A DNA stretch of 64,000 nucleotides from an uncultured Lachnospiraceae bacterium (lineage in GTDB: Bacteria > Bacillota > Clostridia > Lachnospirales > Lachnospiraceae). Location of the stretch: assembly GCA_905233955.1 (NCBI GenBank), contig CAJOFQ010000005.1, positions 62,001 through 126,000 on the forward strand, written 5' to 3'. Below the pieces are notes generated by a model. The model searched no databases and had not been told where the DNA came from. It saw only the letters and a program-made list of their open reading frames with translations. Below are positions 18,167 through 26,310 of this stretch, one piece after another (position 1 is the first letter of the stretch; each line of letters opens with the position of its first letter). The position numbers and the translations under genes were made by a program.

Positions 18167-18501
18167 GCCCAATGAGCATGAATCCCATAATGTCGGTTCG
18201 ATCCGTTGAGACTAAGCCCCAGAATTACGCGGTTGAGAATCAGTCGGATGTATCTGATGCCTTTTCGCAGTCACTGGCCGTAAACGGTGCCAGTGGAATT
18301 ATGGGACCGCCTCCGGTACAGTATGCTAATGCACAGGTATCGGAGAATGAAACAGCTCAGGCTGGAGTGGACTCGGCGAGAGCTAATCGTTATTTCAATG
18401 ATATCGCGTCTGCGTATCAGGGAATGTCCACCTCGTATAATGCCAATGGAGCAGCCGAACAGTACTCTATGGTAGGAAACAGCATCGATTTGATGGCATG
18501 A
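18142..18501 (+). CDS. unknown small protein paired with the acidic protein
   Basis: Starts inside the end of the acidic-protein gene (25-nt overlap) with GAGGAGG around 18121 upstream. The 119 residues are rich in Ser, Asn, Ala, Met and Gln with few charges: MAISVSGISPMSMNPIMSV at the N-terminus and a closing region around YFNDIASAYQGMS. No membrane segment or signal peptide is seen. The N-terminus has the feel of small flagellum-associated proteins, but this is only an impression. The overlap suggests coupled translation and an equimolar partner. Confidence 0.65.
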   Translation: MAISVSGISPMSMNPIMSVRSVETKPQNYAVENQSDVSDAFSQSLAVNGASGIMGPPPVQYANAQVSENETAQAGVDSARANRYFNDIASAYQGMSTSYNANGAAEQYSMVGNSIDLMA

Positions 18502-18510
18502 TTTTTTGTG

Positions 18511-18540
18511 TTGTCAATATATACTTGCTAACGATTATAG
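18511..18540 (+). promoter_or_regulatory. candidate promoter in the non-coding stretch
   Basis: TTGTCA (18511-18516) is followed after 17-18 bp by ATTATA/TTATAG (18534-18540). If active it would transcribe the inverted repeat and end near the hairpin at 18645-18683, giving an RNA of about 140 nt. Confidence 0.3.
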
Positions 18541-18556
18541 CAGCTGTTACACCACG

Positions 18557-18619
18557 ACTAATGAACGCAATTTGGGCTATTGTAGCTGTTAGATGTATCT
18601 GTTAATTGCGTTCATTAGT
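18557..18619. repeat. 16-bp perfect inverted repeat
   Basis: ACTAATGAACGCAATT at 18557-18572 is exactly inverted at 18604-18619, with a 31-nt spacer. There is no coding frame here and no T-run after the second arm. It could be a hairpin in an RNA, a wide operator or the remains of a small mobile element; no target duplication was seen. Confidence 0.6.
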
Positions 18620-18644
18620 ATAGCTTAAGAGTACCTAAGACGGT

Positions 18645-18683
18645 AAGAGCCCTGATTTGTGTATTATCACAATCAGGGCTCTT
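18645..18683 (+). terminator. hairpin terminator candidate
   Basis: Arms 18645-18657 and 18671-18683 pair perfectly over 13 bp with a 13-nt loop, part of which can pair further. The T-tract after it is weak (TTGTAATAGTAT). It would end transcription from the unknown gene pair or from a small RNA. Confidence 0.6.
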
Positions 18684-18707
18684 GTAATAGTATGGGCATT
18701 GCATCAT

Positions 18708-18735
18708 TTGACAAAAAGAATAGCGGCCTTACAAT
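18708..18735 (+). promoter_or_regulatory. promoter P1 for fliB
   Basis: A perfect TTGACA (18708-18713) and TACAAT (18730-18735) are 16 bp apart. The leader that follows is about 150 nt and can form small stems, for example 18781-18787 with 18797-18803. Confidence 0.65.
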
Positions 18736-18789
18736 ACGCAAGACCGCCGAGGGGAGTATAAGTAATTAAATAAGGGAATCTGTAAGGTG

Positions 18790-18817
18790 TTGTCTCCCTT
18801 ACATTTGCAATTATACA
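18790..18817 (+). promoter_or_regulatory. possible promoter P2 for fliB
   Basis: TTGTCT (18790-18795) with TATACA (18812-18817) at 16 bp spacing. It would shorten the leader to about 70 nt. Confidence 0.4.
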
Positions 18818-18868
18818 ATCTGTCGATAACCTTAGCAATACTTTTGGTTCATTGTTAAAAAAGATTTA

Positions 18869-18890
18869 ATATTTGGTTTATATTTGGTTT
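18869..18890 (+). repeat. tandem 11-bp repeat before fliB
   Basis: Two exact copies of an 11-bp unit (18869-18879, 18880-18890) end 4 nt before the fliB ATG, exactly where a ribosome binding site would be expected. No purine-rich site is present. Confidence 0.6.
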
Positions 18891-18894
18891 AAAA

Positions 18895-20049
18895 ATGAAG
18901 GAACAAGATAACAGTAATAATCCGGTATATGTAATATCTATATATGGTTATTTTCATTGCTATGGCGGCAAGTGTCCCCACTCATGCTGTAAGGGATGGC
19001 AGATACCTGTAGATGAGGACACTATGAAGCTATATCGTTCCACCAAGGGAGCATATGGAAGATATCTTCGTTTTCATGTGTGGAAATATCATGGAATGGA
19101 TGTTATAGCCAAGCAATTCGGAAAATGTCCTCATCTTAACGATAACAGACAGTGTCAGTTCCAGATTAACGGTCAGCCTGAATTAATGCCGGTTATTTGC
19201 CGGGTTTATCCCAGAGACGCGGTTAAATGCGATGTGGAAACCGAAGTTACAATGGAATTATCGTGTATTTCAATGGCAAAGGTTTTTTTGGAACATCCCG
19301 GAAGGCTTAGCTTTATTCCCACACAGGAAAAAATTGCTTCTACATGGGAAATGGACAACAATGACCCTGATTTTTACAGATTTTTAAAAGAGGACAGAGA
19401 AAAAATATTAGATTATATATGGAATGAAGAAAATGATCTGTCAGAAATATGGCAGGTATTGTATGCGTTTGTATATAGGCAGCATGACCTTATCGTAGGT
19501 GATAAAATAGAAGAGGCCAAGCAAATAACTATTTCAGATGACCCTGTGGATATGGGTATGTATTATCTGGACAGAGATTATACATATGCGTTTTTCTCCT
19601 TAAAAACCATAGACAGAATGATATTGGAACATATAAATTATGGTAATCTCAAGATGCGTGAGAGGTCATTTTTCAAGCTTATTTTAGGATATAGAAGAAT
19701 TTTTTCGGATTTTACGGTAAAAGAAGCAGATGATTTTTTCAATGATAATGTAAGAAAAATGATGAACGAGGGATATGGAGAAAAGTATCGTTCTTATTTT
19801 TCATATTGTACACAGGAATTATTTATAAAAGCCTATGAGAGCTATCACATATTAAGACAGTTTTTGTTTTCGGTGTTGTATGTGCAGCTTTTAATGGTAT
19901 TTGATCTGGTGGATTATATCAAATCAAAAAACAATATTGCATCCCTGGACAGACAGAGTGAAATATTAATGTTATGTGAACAGGGAATCAGGCATAATCC
20001 TTCGCTTACCAAGAACCTTATGGCTGTTATCAGGGAAGAGTTTTTATGA
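18895..20049 (+). CDS. fliB: FliB-family flagellin lysine-N-methylase
   Basis: FliB methylates lysines of flagellin. The 384-residue protein has the family's Cys-rich N-terminal signature, CYGGKCPHSCCKGW (Cys22, 27, 31, 32), followed by FGKCPHLND, CQFQ, PVICRVYPR and ELSC, which together suggest a metal or iron-sulfur site. The rest is helical and aromatic-rich. No Shine-Dalgarno sequence precedes ATG 18895 and no good downstream start exists before the Cys signature, so initiation must be weak or unusual. No flagellin gene is in the window. The composition is more A+T-rich than its neighbours. Confidence 0.8.
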   Translation: MKEQDNSNNPVYVISIYGYFHCYGGKCPHSCCKGWQIPVDEDTMKLYRSTKGAYGRYLRFHVWKYHGMDVIAKQFGKCPHLNDNRQCQFQINGQPELMPVICRVYPRDAVKCDVETEVTMELSCISMAKVFLEHPGRLSFIPTQEKIASTWEMDNNDPDFYRFLKEDREKILDYIWNEENDLSEIWQVLYAFVYRQHDLIVGDKIEEAKQITISDDPVDMGMYYLDRDYTYAFFSLKTIDRMILEHINYGNLKMRERSFFKLILGYRRIFSDFTVKEADDFFNDNVRKMMNEGYGEKYRSYFSYCTQELFIKAYESYHILRQFLFSVLYVQLLMVFDLVDYIKSKNNIASLDRQSEILMLCEQGIRHNPSLTKNLMAVIREEFL

Positions 20050-20080
20050 CCATTATGGTGATTATTACGGGAAATTGTTT

Positions 20081-20110
20081 TTGACCCTGGGCCGATATTT
20101 GTGATATAAT
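20081..20110 (+). promoter_or_regulatory. sigma-A promoter of the CarD-like gene
   Basis: TTGACC (20081-20086) and TATAAT (20105-20110), 18 bp apart, about 35 nt before the start codon. Confidence 0.75.
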
Positions 20111-20143
20111 ATTAACAGTTTATCACAGAAAGCAAGGTGAAGA

Positions 20144-20680
20144 ATGAAGCAGTACGATGTCGGAGATTATATAGTTCATGAGAGTGCAGGAGTTTGTCAA
20201 GTAGTCGAGATATCGGAACAGGCTCTTCAGGGCAGGGGCTCTGAGAAATTATATTATTCATTGGAACCGGTTTTCTCAAAGGGAACCAGGATAACTACTC
20301 CTGTGGATACTAAGATCCGGATTCGGGATGTTTTAGACAAAGAGGAATTTGAACAGTTGCTTGACAGGCTGGATTCTCTCCCTATTTTGTATGAGGAGAA
20401 TACAAGGGCCAGATCCGAGATGTTCAAGGAAGAAATAGCCAAATTTGATATAGACGCTCTGGCTTCAGTTCTTAAGACTGTTTATTATCGAAGACAGATG
20501 AGAATTGCCCAGGGCAAGAAGGTAATGGCAACTGATGACAAAGTTATGCAGTTAGCTTCACGCAAGATGTTTGAAGAGATGGCTTTTTCTATGGATTGTA
20601 CTACGGAGGAGATCGAAGAGCGGTTTATAGGCAAGCTTCGTGAAAAAGAGGACGAGATTGTAGAACAGATGATGGCATAG
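20144..20680 (+). CDS. CarD-like transcription regulator
   Basis: The 178-residue protein starts with a CarD/TRCF RNA-polymerase-interacting domain: YDVGDYIVHESAGVCQVVEI, then KLYYSLEPVFSKGTRITTPVDT. The C-terminal half is helical (EEIEERFIGKLREKEDEIVEQM) and would contact promoter DNA at the bubble edge, as in CarD/CdnL proteins that adjust open-complex stability. It has its own strong promoter and terminator and so is a single-gene unit. AAAGCAAGGTG upstream acts as ribosome binding site. Confidence 0.9.
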   Translation: MKQYDVGDYIVHESAGVCQVVEISEQALQGRGSEKLYYSLEPVFSKGTRITTPVDTKIRIRDVLDKEEFEQLLDRLDSLPILYEENTRARSEMFKEEIAKFDIDALASVLKTVYYRRQMRIAQGKKVMATDDKVMQLASRKMFEEMAFSMDCTTEEIEERFIGKLREKEDEIVEQMMA

Positions 20681-20693
20681 AGGGCGCTTGAGT

Positions 20694-20722
20694 GGCGGTT
20701 CCCCTTAGGGAACTGCCTTTTT
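20694..20722 (+). terminator. intrinsic terminator after the CarD-like gene
   Basis: A 10-bp stem with one G-U pair (20694-20703, 20708-20717), a CTTA loop, and TTTTT at 20718-20722. It ends 10 nt before the next ATG. Confidence 0.9.
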
Positions 20723-20732
20723 CGTATTTACC

Positions 20733-21395
20733 ATGAAAAAGCTATCAAAAAAACAAAAAAACAGTATATTATTCGGGATTCTATGGGGCTTTGCGATAAT
20801 AGGCATGTTGTCTTCACTGCTGTTTGTGGGAAGGAAGACAAAAGAGTTTGTTGAAACAATAAAACAGCCTAAGATAGTAAGGAAAGCGCCGGATATAGAC
20901 AGCCAGATGCTAAGTATTAATGAGTATTCAAGGCCGGCTCTTGAGCTTAAAAAGGTTAATGGAATAGTTATTCATTATACAGCCAATCCCGGGACTTCAG
21001 CGCAGCAGAATCATGATTATTTTGAGGGTCTCGCACAGTCACAGATTACAAAGGCTTCCAGTCATTATATTATCGGGCTCGACGGAGAGATCATACAATG
21101 CATACCGGATGATGAGCAGGCATACGCTTCAAATAACAGAAATAAAGACACTTTAGCCATTGAATGCTGCCATTTTGATGACACCGGTGAATTCTATATG
21201 CAGACCTATCAATCTCTGGTGCATCTTACTGCATATCTAATGGGCAAATACGACCTGGACGAGGACAGTGTACTAAGGCATTATGATATCACCGGCAAGG
21301 ATTGTCCCAGATATTATGTAGCCCATCCTGAGGAATGGGACAAATTCAAAGAAGACCTTAAAGCTTATATAGATACATATGGTACAAGAGAGTAG
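20733..21395 (+). CDS. membrane-anchored N-acetylmuramoyl-L-alanine amidase
   Basis: The 220 residues comprise a basic start, one TM helix (about 12-32) and an extracellular amidase_2 domain. Zinc ligands and catalytic residues appear in IVIHYTANPG, SSHYIIGLDG and LRHYDITGKDCP. It would cleave the amide bond between muramic acid and the stem peptide. Only 10 nt separate the upstream terminator's T-tract from its ATG and there is no Shine-Dalgarno sequence, so the transcript must arise by read-through or begin almost at the start codon. The PAP2 gene follows after 2 nt. Confidence 0.88.
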   Translation: MKKLSKKQKNSILFGILWGFAIIGMLSSLLFVGRKTKEFVETIKQPKIVRKAPDIDSQMLSINEYSRPALELKKVNGIVIHYTANPGTSAQQNHDYFEGLAQSQITKASSHYIIGLDGEIIQCIPDDEQAYASNNRNKDTLAIECCHFDDTGEFYMQTYQSLVHLTAYLMGKYDLDEDSVLRHYDITGKDCPRYYVAHPEEWDKFKEDLKAYIDTYGTRE

Positions 21396-21397
21396 AC

Positions 21398-21889
21398 ATG
21401 GGCAACAGATTCTACGAAAAAATTAATAATTATATGTGTTCGCACCCGGATTTTTTGCGCAGGATATTGCTGTTGGATAAATTAATTACAATAATTTCTC
21501 TGATAAGCTATCCTGTATGTCTGATATATATTTTTCTTACCAATCACGCGCTGATATTTCGCGTATTTCTGGTTCCCTTTATATCGTTTTTGATGGTGAG
21601 TGTGGTTAGAAAATATCTGCCTTTTAAAAGACCCCATGAGCTGTACAACATTAAGCCGCTGACTGGTAATCCTAAGGAAGGAAGGGCATTTCCAAGCAGA
21701 CATACTTTTTCTGTTTTTATGCTTGCGGAGACATATTTATTTGCCATAAGTGATCCGATAGCGGCTGTTTTTTATATTATGGGGATAGCTATGGCTCTAT
21801 GCAGGGTTCTATTGGGAGCACATGAGATAAAGGATGTTACTGCGGCTTGTATAGTTGCGCTTTTGTGTGGTTTGTTGTACTATGTATAG
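21398..21889 (+). CDS. PAP2-family membrane phosphatase
   Basis: The 163-residue integral membrane protein carries the three PAP2 motifs: KRPHELY, PSRHTFS with the catalytic His, and RVLLGAHEIKD with the nucleophile His. It has four or five TM helices. Members dephosphorylate undecaprenyl pyrophosphate or phosphatidate-type lipids. Its place directly after a cell-wall amidase fits recycling of the lipid carrier, but this is inference. Confidence 0.85.
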   Translation: MGNRFYEKINNYMCSHPDFLRRILLLDKLITIISLISYPVCLIYIFLTNHALIFRVFLVPFISFLMVSVVRKYLPFKRPHELYNIKPLTGNPKEGRAFPSRHTFSVFMLAETYLFAISDPIAAVFYIMGIAMALCRVLLGAHEIKDVTAACIVALLCGLLYYV

Positions 21890-21925
21890 TATTCGTTTTG
21901 CAAGTAACAAGTAGAGGAGGGATGT

Positions 21926-23380
21926 ATGGCAAGACTCATTGGCGAAGGAATTACTTTTGATGATGTGCTTTTGGTACCGCAGTATTCGGAGGTTACACCG
22001 AATCAGATTGATCTTAGAACAAAACTGACTAAGAATATCTCACTCAACATACCCATGATGAGTGCTGCAATGGATACCGTTACAGAGCACAGAATGGCAA
22101 TAGCCATGGCAAGGGCTGGAGGAATCGGAATTATCCATAAGAATATGACGATAGATGAGCAGGCTCAGGAAGTTGACATGGTTAAGCGTTCAGAGAATGG
22201 CGTCATCACGGATCCGTTTTCACTTACTCCGGATCATAGATTAAAGGACGCCGATGAGCTTATGTCCAAATACAGAATATCCGGAGTGCCAATTACTACC
22301 AATGGCAAGCTGGTGGGTATCATCACCAACCGTGATCTCAAATTCGAAGAAGATTTCAATAAAAAAATATCTGAGTGCATGACATCAGAACATCTTATAA
22401 CTGCCAAGGTAGGAATAACTCTTGATGAGGCCAAGAAAATTTTAGGCAAGGCACGCAAGGAAAAGCTTCCCATAGTTGATGATAATGGGTTCTTAAAGGG
22501 ACTTATTACAATTAAGGATATTGAAAAGCAGATTAAATATCCCGATTCTGCAAAGGATGAACAGGGCAGGCTGTTATGCGGAGCCGCGGTTGGAATCACC
22601 AGGAATATGATGGATCGTGTAGATGCGCTTGTATCTGTACATGTGGATGTTGTAGGGGTTGATTCTGCACATGGTCATTCCAAGAACATAATAGAGGCTG
22701 TCGAGCTTATTAAGTCACGATACCCCGATCTTGCAGTTATAGCAGGTAATGTAGCCACAGGAGAAGCTACAAGAGCCCTTATTAAGGCCGGGGCAGATGC
22801 AGTTAAGATCGGTATTGGACCAGGCTCCATATGTACTACCCGTGTAGTCGCAGGTATTGGCGTACCTCAGATTACCGCTATTATGGATTCGTATGATGTG
22901 GCAAGGGAGTATGGAATCCCTGTGATTGCTGACGGTGGTATTAAGTTCTCAGGAGACATGACAAAAGCCCTCGCTGCGGGAGCTAATGTTTGTATGATGG
23001 GTTCTATTTTTGCAGGCTGTGACGAAGCGCCTGGAGATTTTGAGCTGTACCAGGGAAGAAAATTCAAGGTTTATCGTGGTATGGGATCTATTTCGGCTAT
23101 GGAGAATGGATCCAAGGACAGATATTTCCAGGAGGACGCCAAGAAGCTGGTGCCGGAAGGAGTAGAAGGACGGGTAGCTTACAAGGGCTTGCTGGAGGAT
23201 GTAGTATTCCAGTTAGTGGGAGGTATTCGTTCAGGTATGGGTTACTGCGGATGCAAGACTATTTCAGATCTTCAGCTTAGATCAAAATTTATGAAGATAT
23301 CTTCTGCATCCCTGAAGGAATCTCATCCTCACGATATTCAGATCACAAAAGAGGCACCGAACTATTCAGTAGAGGAGTAA
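21926..23380 (+). CDS. guaB: inosine-5'-monophosphate dehydrogenase
   Basis: GuaB oxidises IMP to XMP, the first step to GMP. The 484-residue protein has the catalytic loop [18 protein letters not shown] with the active Cys, the flap segment FKVYRGMGS, and an inserted pair of CBS domains at about residues 95-210. Length and order are standard. A strong AGGAGGG precedes the ATG. It is followed 14 nt later by a HisA-type gene. Confidence 0.97.
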   Translation: MARLIGEGITFDDVLLVPQYSEVTPNQIDLRTKLTKNISLNIPMMSAAMDTVTEHRMAIAMARAGGIGIIHKNMTIDEQAQEVDMVKRSENGVITDPFSLTPDHRLKDADELMSKYRISGVPITTNGKLVGIITNRDLKFEEDFNKKISECMTSEHLITAKVGITLDEAKKILGKARKEKLPIVDDNGFLKGLITIKDIEKQIKYPDSAKDEQGRLLCGAAVGITRNMMDRVDALVSVHVDVVGVDSAHGHSKNIIEAVELIKSRYPDLAVIAGNVATGEATRALIKAGADAVKIGIGPGSICTTRVVAGIGVPQITAIMDSYDVAREYGIPVIADGGIKFSGDMTKALAAGANVCMMGSIFAGCDEAPGDFELYQGRKFKVYRGMGSISAMENGSKDRYFQEDAKKLVPEGVEGRVAYKGLLEDVVFQLVGGIRSGMGYCGCKTISDLQLRSKFMKISSASLKESHPHDIQITKEAPNYSVEE

Positions 23381-23394
23381 GGGGGGATTATTCT

Positions 23395-24174
23395 TTGGAA
23401 TACCGACCGTGTATTGATATTCATAATGGTAAGGTCAAGCAAATAGTAGGAGAAAGTCTTAAAGATGAAGGGGATTATGCCCAGGAGAACTTTGTTTCTG
23501 AAAGAGGGGCGGATTTTTTCGCAAATTTTTTCAAGGAACAGAATCTTCCGGGTGGTCATGTGATAATGCTCAATAATCCTGACAGTCCGTACTATGAGAA
23601 GACAAGAGAACAGGCGATCAAGGCTTTAGAGACATATCCCAAGGGCTTCATGATAGGCGGAGGGATAACAATAGATAATGCCGGAGAGTATCTGTATGCC
23701 GGAGCTTCTCATGTCATTATGACATCATTTATATTTCATGACGGTGAAGTTGATTTCGATCGTTTGAAGCAGGTTAATACCGTTTGGGGAGCAAGCAGGA
23801 TAGTGTTGGATTTATCCTGCAAAAAAAGAAATGGAAAATATTATGTTGTTACCGACAGGTGGACGAAGCTCACTCAGGAGGAAGTGGACATTGATCTTCT
23901 GTCCCGGCTGGCAGATTGCGCAGGTGAATTTCTGATACATGCAGCTGATGTGGAAGGCAAGGGAAGCGGCGTAGACGAAGAGCTTATAGGAATGCTTTCA
24001 GACTGGGACGGTATACCCATTACATATGCAGGAGGCGTCGGCTCATACGATGACATTTTGCGTGTTAAGGAAATAGGCCGGGGACGGATCAATCTGTCCA
24101 TCGGCAGCGCTATGGATCTGTATGGAGGTTCACTCAATTACGAAACGGTACTTAGTTATTTTCAGGATGTTTGA
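23395..24174 (+). CDS. eukaryotic-type HisA (ProFAR isomerase)
   Basis: The start is TTG 23395, 8 nt after GGGGGG. The 259-residue TIM barrel begins YRPCIDIHNGKVKQIVG, the signature of the fungal and plant HIS6 form of phosphoribosylformimino-5-aminoimidazole carboxamide ribotide isomerase rather than the usual bacterial HisA. Further matches are FMIGGGITIDNA, HAADVEGKGSGVDEEL and ITYAGGVGSYDD. It would catalyse the fourth step of histidine synthesis. It stands outside any his operon, between guaB and dapF. Confidence 0.85.
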   Translation: MEYRPCIDIHNGKVKQIVGESLKDEGDYAQENFVSERGADFFANFFKEQNLPGGHVIMLNNPDSPYYEKTREQAIKALETYPKGFMIGGGITIDNAGEYLYAGASHVIMTSFIFHDGEVDFDRLKQVNTVWGASRIVLDLSCKKRNGKYYVVTDRWTKLTQEEVDIDLLSRLADCAGEFLIHAADVEGKGSGVDEELIGMLSDWDGIPITYAGGVGSYDDILRVKEIGRGRINLSIGSAMDLYGGSLNYETVLSYFQDV

Positions 24175-24188
24175 TGGGAAGGTAGACA

Positions 24189-25070
24189 ATGAGATTCACT
24201 AAGATGCATGGATGTGGAAATGATTATATATATGTTGATTGTACGACACAGGAGATTTCCAATCCTTCAGGTGTGGCAAGATATGTAAGTGACAGACATT
24301 TTGGGATTGGCTCTGACGGACTGATCCTTATCAAATCCTCTTCGCGGGCGGATTTTGAGATGGATATGTACAATGCCGACGGTTCCAGAGGGATGATGTG
24401 CGGCAATGGTATCAGATGTGTCGCAAAATATGTCTATGATCATGGTCTGACCGATGAAAAGGAGATTTCTGTAGATACGGCAAGCGGCGTTAAGTTCTTA
24501 TCTCTTAGCGTGGTTGATGGCAAGGTTGGCACAGTAAGAGTCGATATGGGAGCCCCGGAGCTTGATGTCAGAAAGATCCCTGTTACATATCCCAACGACA
24601 AAATGATTCAGCAGCCCCTTGAGGTTGGAGGCAAGATATATCATGTGACTTGTGTGTCCATGGGGAATCCTCACTGTATTATTTTCCTGGATGAGGATGT
24701 AAGAGAGCTTCAGTTAGACAAAATAGGTCCGTTGTTTGAGCATCATTCTATCTTTCCAGCGGGAGTCAATACGGAGTTTGTCAATGTTATAGACAGAGGA
24801 CACCTTAGAATGCGCGTCTGGGAGAGAGGCAGCGGAGAGACTTTGGCATGTGGGACAGGGGCCTGTGCATGCGCTGTTGCAGGAATAAAAACAGATCTCT
24901 GTGATAAGGAACCGGAGATTGAACTTCTTGGCGGAAAACTTGACATAAGCTACGAGAATCATAAAAACAGCCATGTGTTTATGAGTGGCCCTGCAGTGGA
25001 GGTCTTTTCCGGTGATATTGATATTCCGGATGATTATGCAGTAGATGATGTAAAAATCTATAAAGGATAA
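24189..25070 (+). CDS. dapF: diaminopimelate epimerase
   Basis: DapF converts LL- to meso-diaminopimelate for lysine and peptidoglycan. The 293-residue protein has both catalytic cysteines in place: MMCGNGIRC in the first half and LACGTGACAC in the second, with the substrate-binding segments MHGCGNDYIY and MGNPHCIIF. It is followed 17 nt later by dapL, giving the last two steps of the aminotransferase route in one operon. Confidence 0.97.
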   Translation: MRFTKMHGCGNDYIYVDCTTQEISNPSGVARYVSDRHFGIGSDGLILIKSSSRADFEMDMYNADGSRGMMCGNGIRCVAKYVYDHGLTDEKEISVDTASGVKFLSLSVVDGKVGTVRVDMGAPELDVRKIPVTYPNDKMIQQPLEVGGKIYHVTCVSMGNPHCIIFLDEDVRELQLDKIGPLFEHHSIFPAGVNTEFVNVIDRGHLRMRVWERGSGETLACGTGACACAVAGIKTDLCDKEPEIELLGGKLDISYENHKNSHVFMSGPAVEVFSGDIDIPDDYAVDDVKIYKG

Positions 25071-25087
25071 GAATAAGGAGGATAAGT

Positions 25088-26299
25088 ATGGTTCGCATAA
25101 ATACTAATTATCAAAAGCTGCCGGGGAATTATCTGTTTTCAGGAATTGCAAAAAAGGTTGCTGATTATAGTAATGCGCATCCTGACAAGGAAATAATCAG
25201 GTTAGGTATTGGAGATGTAACCCAGCCTCTTCCCAGTGCGGTTATTTCTGCTCTCCATAAGGCAGTAGACGAGCAGGCCAAGGCATCCTCATTCAGAGGC
25301 TATGCCCCCGATCTCGGCTACGAGTTTTTGAGAAATACCATAGCCCAAAATGACTATATAAGCCGTGGCTGTGACATAAAAAATGACGAAATTTTTATTT
25401 CTGATGGTGCAAAGAGTGATTCGGGCAGCATACAAGAGCTGTTTGATGCGGATACCGTTATTGCAGTAACGGATCCCGTGTATCCGGTATATATAGATTC
25501 CAATGTTATGGCAGGCCGCTGCGGTACCTATGATGAAGCCTCAGGAAAATGGAGCGACATAATCTACATGCCGGTTACTGCCGAGAATGGCTTTGTACCT
25601 GAACTTCCTAAAAAGGTTCCTGACCTGATATATTTATGCCTTCCTAACAATCCCACAGGTACAACCCTTACCAAACCACAGCTTCAGGATCTGGTTGATT
25701 ATGCTAATAAAAATGGATCCATAATAATCTACGATGCAGCTTATGAGGCCTATATTACTGAAGAAGATGTTCCTCACAGCATATATGAGTGCGAAGGAGC
25801 CACAAACTGCGCAATTGAGATCCGAAGCTTTTCCAAGAATGCAGGCTTTACGGGCTTAAGGCTTGGCTTTACGGTTATTCCTTCTGATATTAAGGTTGGA
25901 GGAGTTTCTCTTAAGAATATGTGGGCCAGGAGGCATGGAACCAGATTTAACGGAGCGCCTTATATTGTCCAGCGTGCAGGCGAGGCTGTTTACTCTGATG
26001 AAGGAAAGCAGGGGGTTAAGGAGCTTATATCCTATTACATGAACAATGCAGCCATTATCAGGAATGGTCTTAAGGATAAGGGGTATGAAGTTTATGGTGG
26101 AGTTAACGCTCCTTATATCTGGATGAAGACGCCGGATAATATGACTTCATGGGAATTTTTTGATCTGCTTTTAGAAAAAGCAAATGTAGTAGGCACTCCG
26201 GGCAGCGGATTTGGACCCAGCGGAGAAGGTTATTTCAGATTGACGGCATTCGGAACCAAAGAGAACAGTGAGCGTGCGCTGAAGCGAATTATTTTTTAA
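25088..26299 (+). CDS. dapL: LL-diaminopimelate aminotransferase
   Basis: DapL makes LL-diaminopimelate directly from tetrahydrodipicolinate and glutamate, bypassing the succinylase or acetylase steps. The 403-residue PLP enzyme begins VRINTNYQKLPGNYLFSGIAKKV, as in the DapL1 family, and has the PLP lysine in SFSKNAGFTGLRLG and the LPNNPTGT loop. AAGGAGG precedes the ATG. The pairing with dapF supports the assignment. Confidence 0.96.
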   Translation: MVRINTNYQKLPGNYLFSGIAKKVADYSNAHPDKEIIRLGIGDVTQPLPSAVISALHKAVDEQAKASSFRGYAPDLGYEFLRNTIAQNDYISRGCDIKNDEIFISDGAKSDSGSIQELFDADTVIAVTDPVYPVYIDSNVMAGRCGTYDEASGKWSDIIYMPVTAENGFVPELPKKVPDLIYLCLPNNPTGTTLTKPQLQDLVDYANKNGSIIIYDAAYEAYITEEDVPHSIYECEGATNCAIEIRSFSKNAGFTGLRLGFTVIPSDIKVGGVSLKNMWARRHGTRFNGAPYIVQRAGEAVYSDEGKQGVKELISYYMNNAAIIRNGLKDKGYEVYGGVNAPYIWMKTPDNMTSWEFFDLLLEKANVVGTPGSGFGPSGEGYFRLTAFGTKENSERALKRIIF

Positions 26300-26310
26300 G
26301 GGTGACATTA

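Noticed and set aside
20072..20098. GCCGATAT as a flagellar sigma-28 -10 box before the CarD-like gene
   Set aside because: The octamer is exact but the required TAAA about 15 bp upstream is not there (AAAT instead), and a good sigma-A promoter spans the same place. A mapped start site would settle it.
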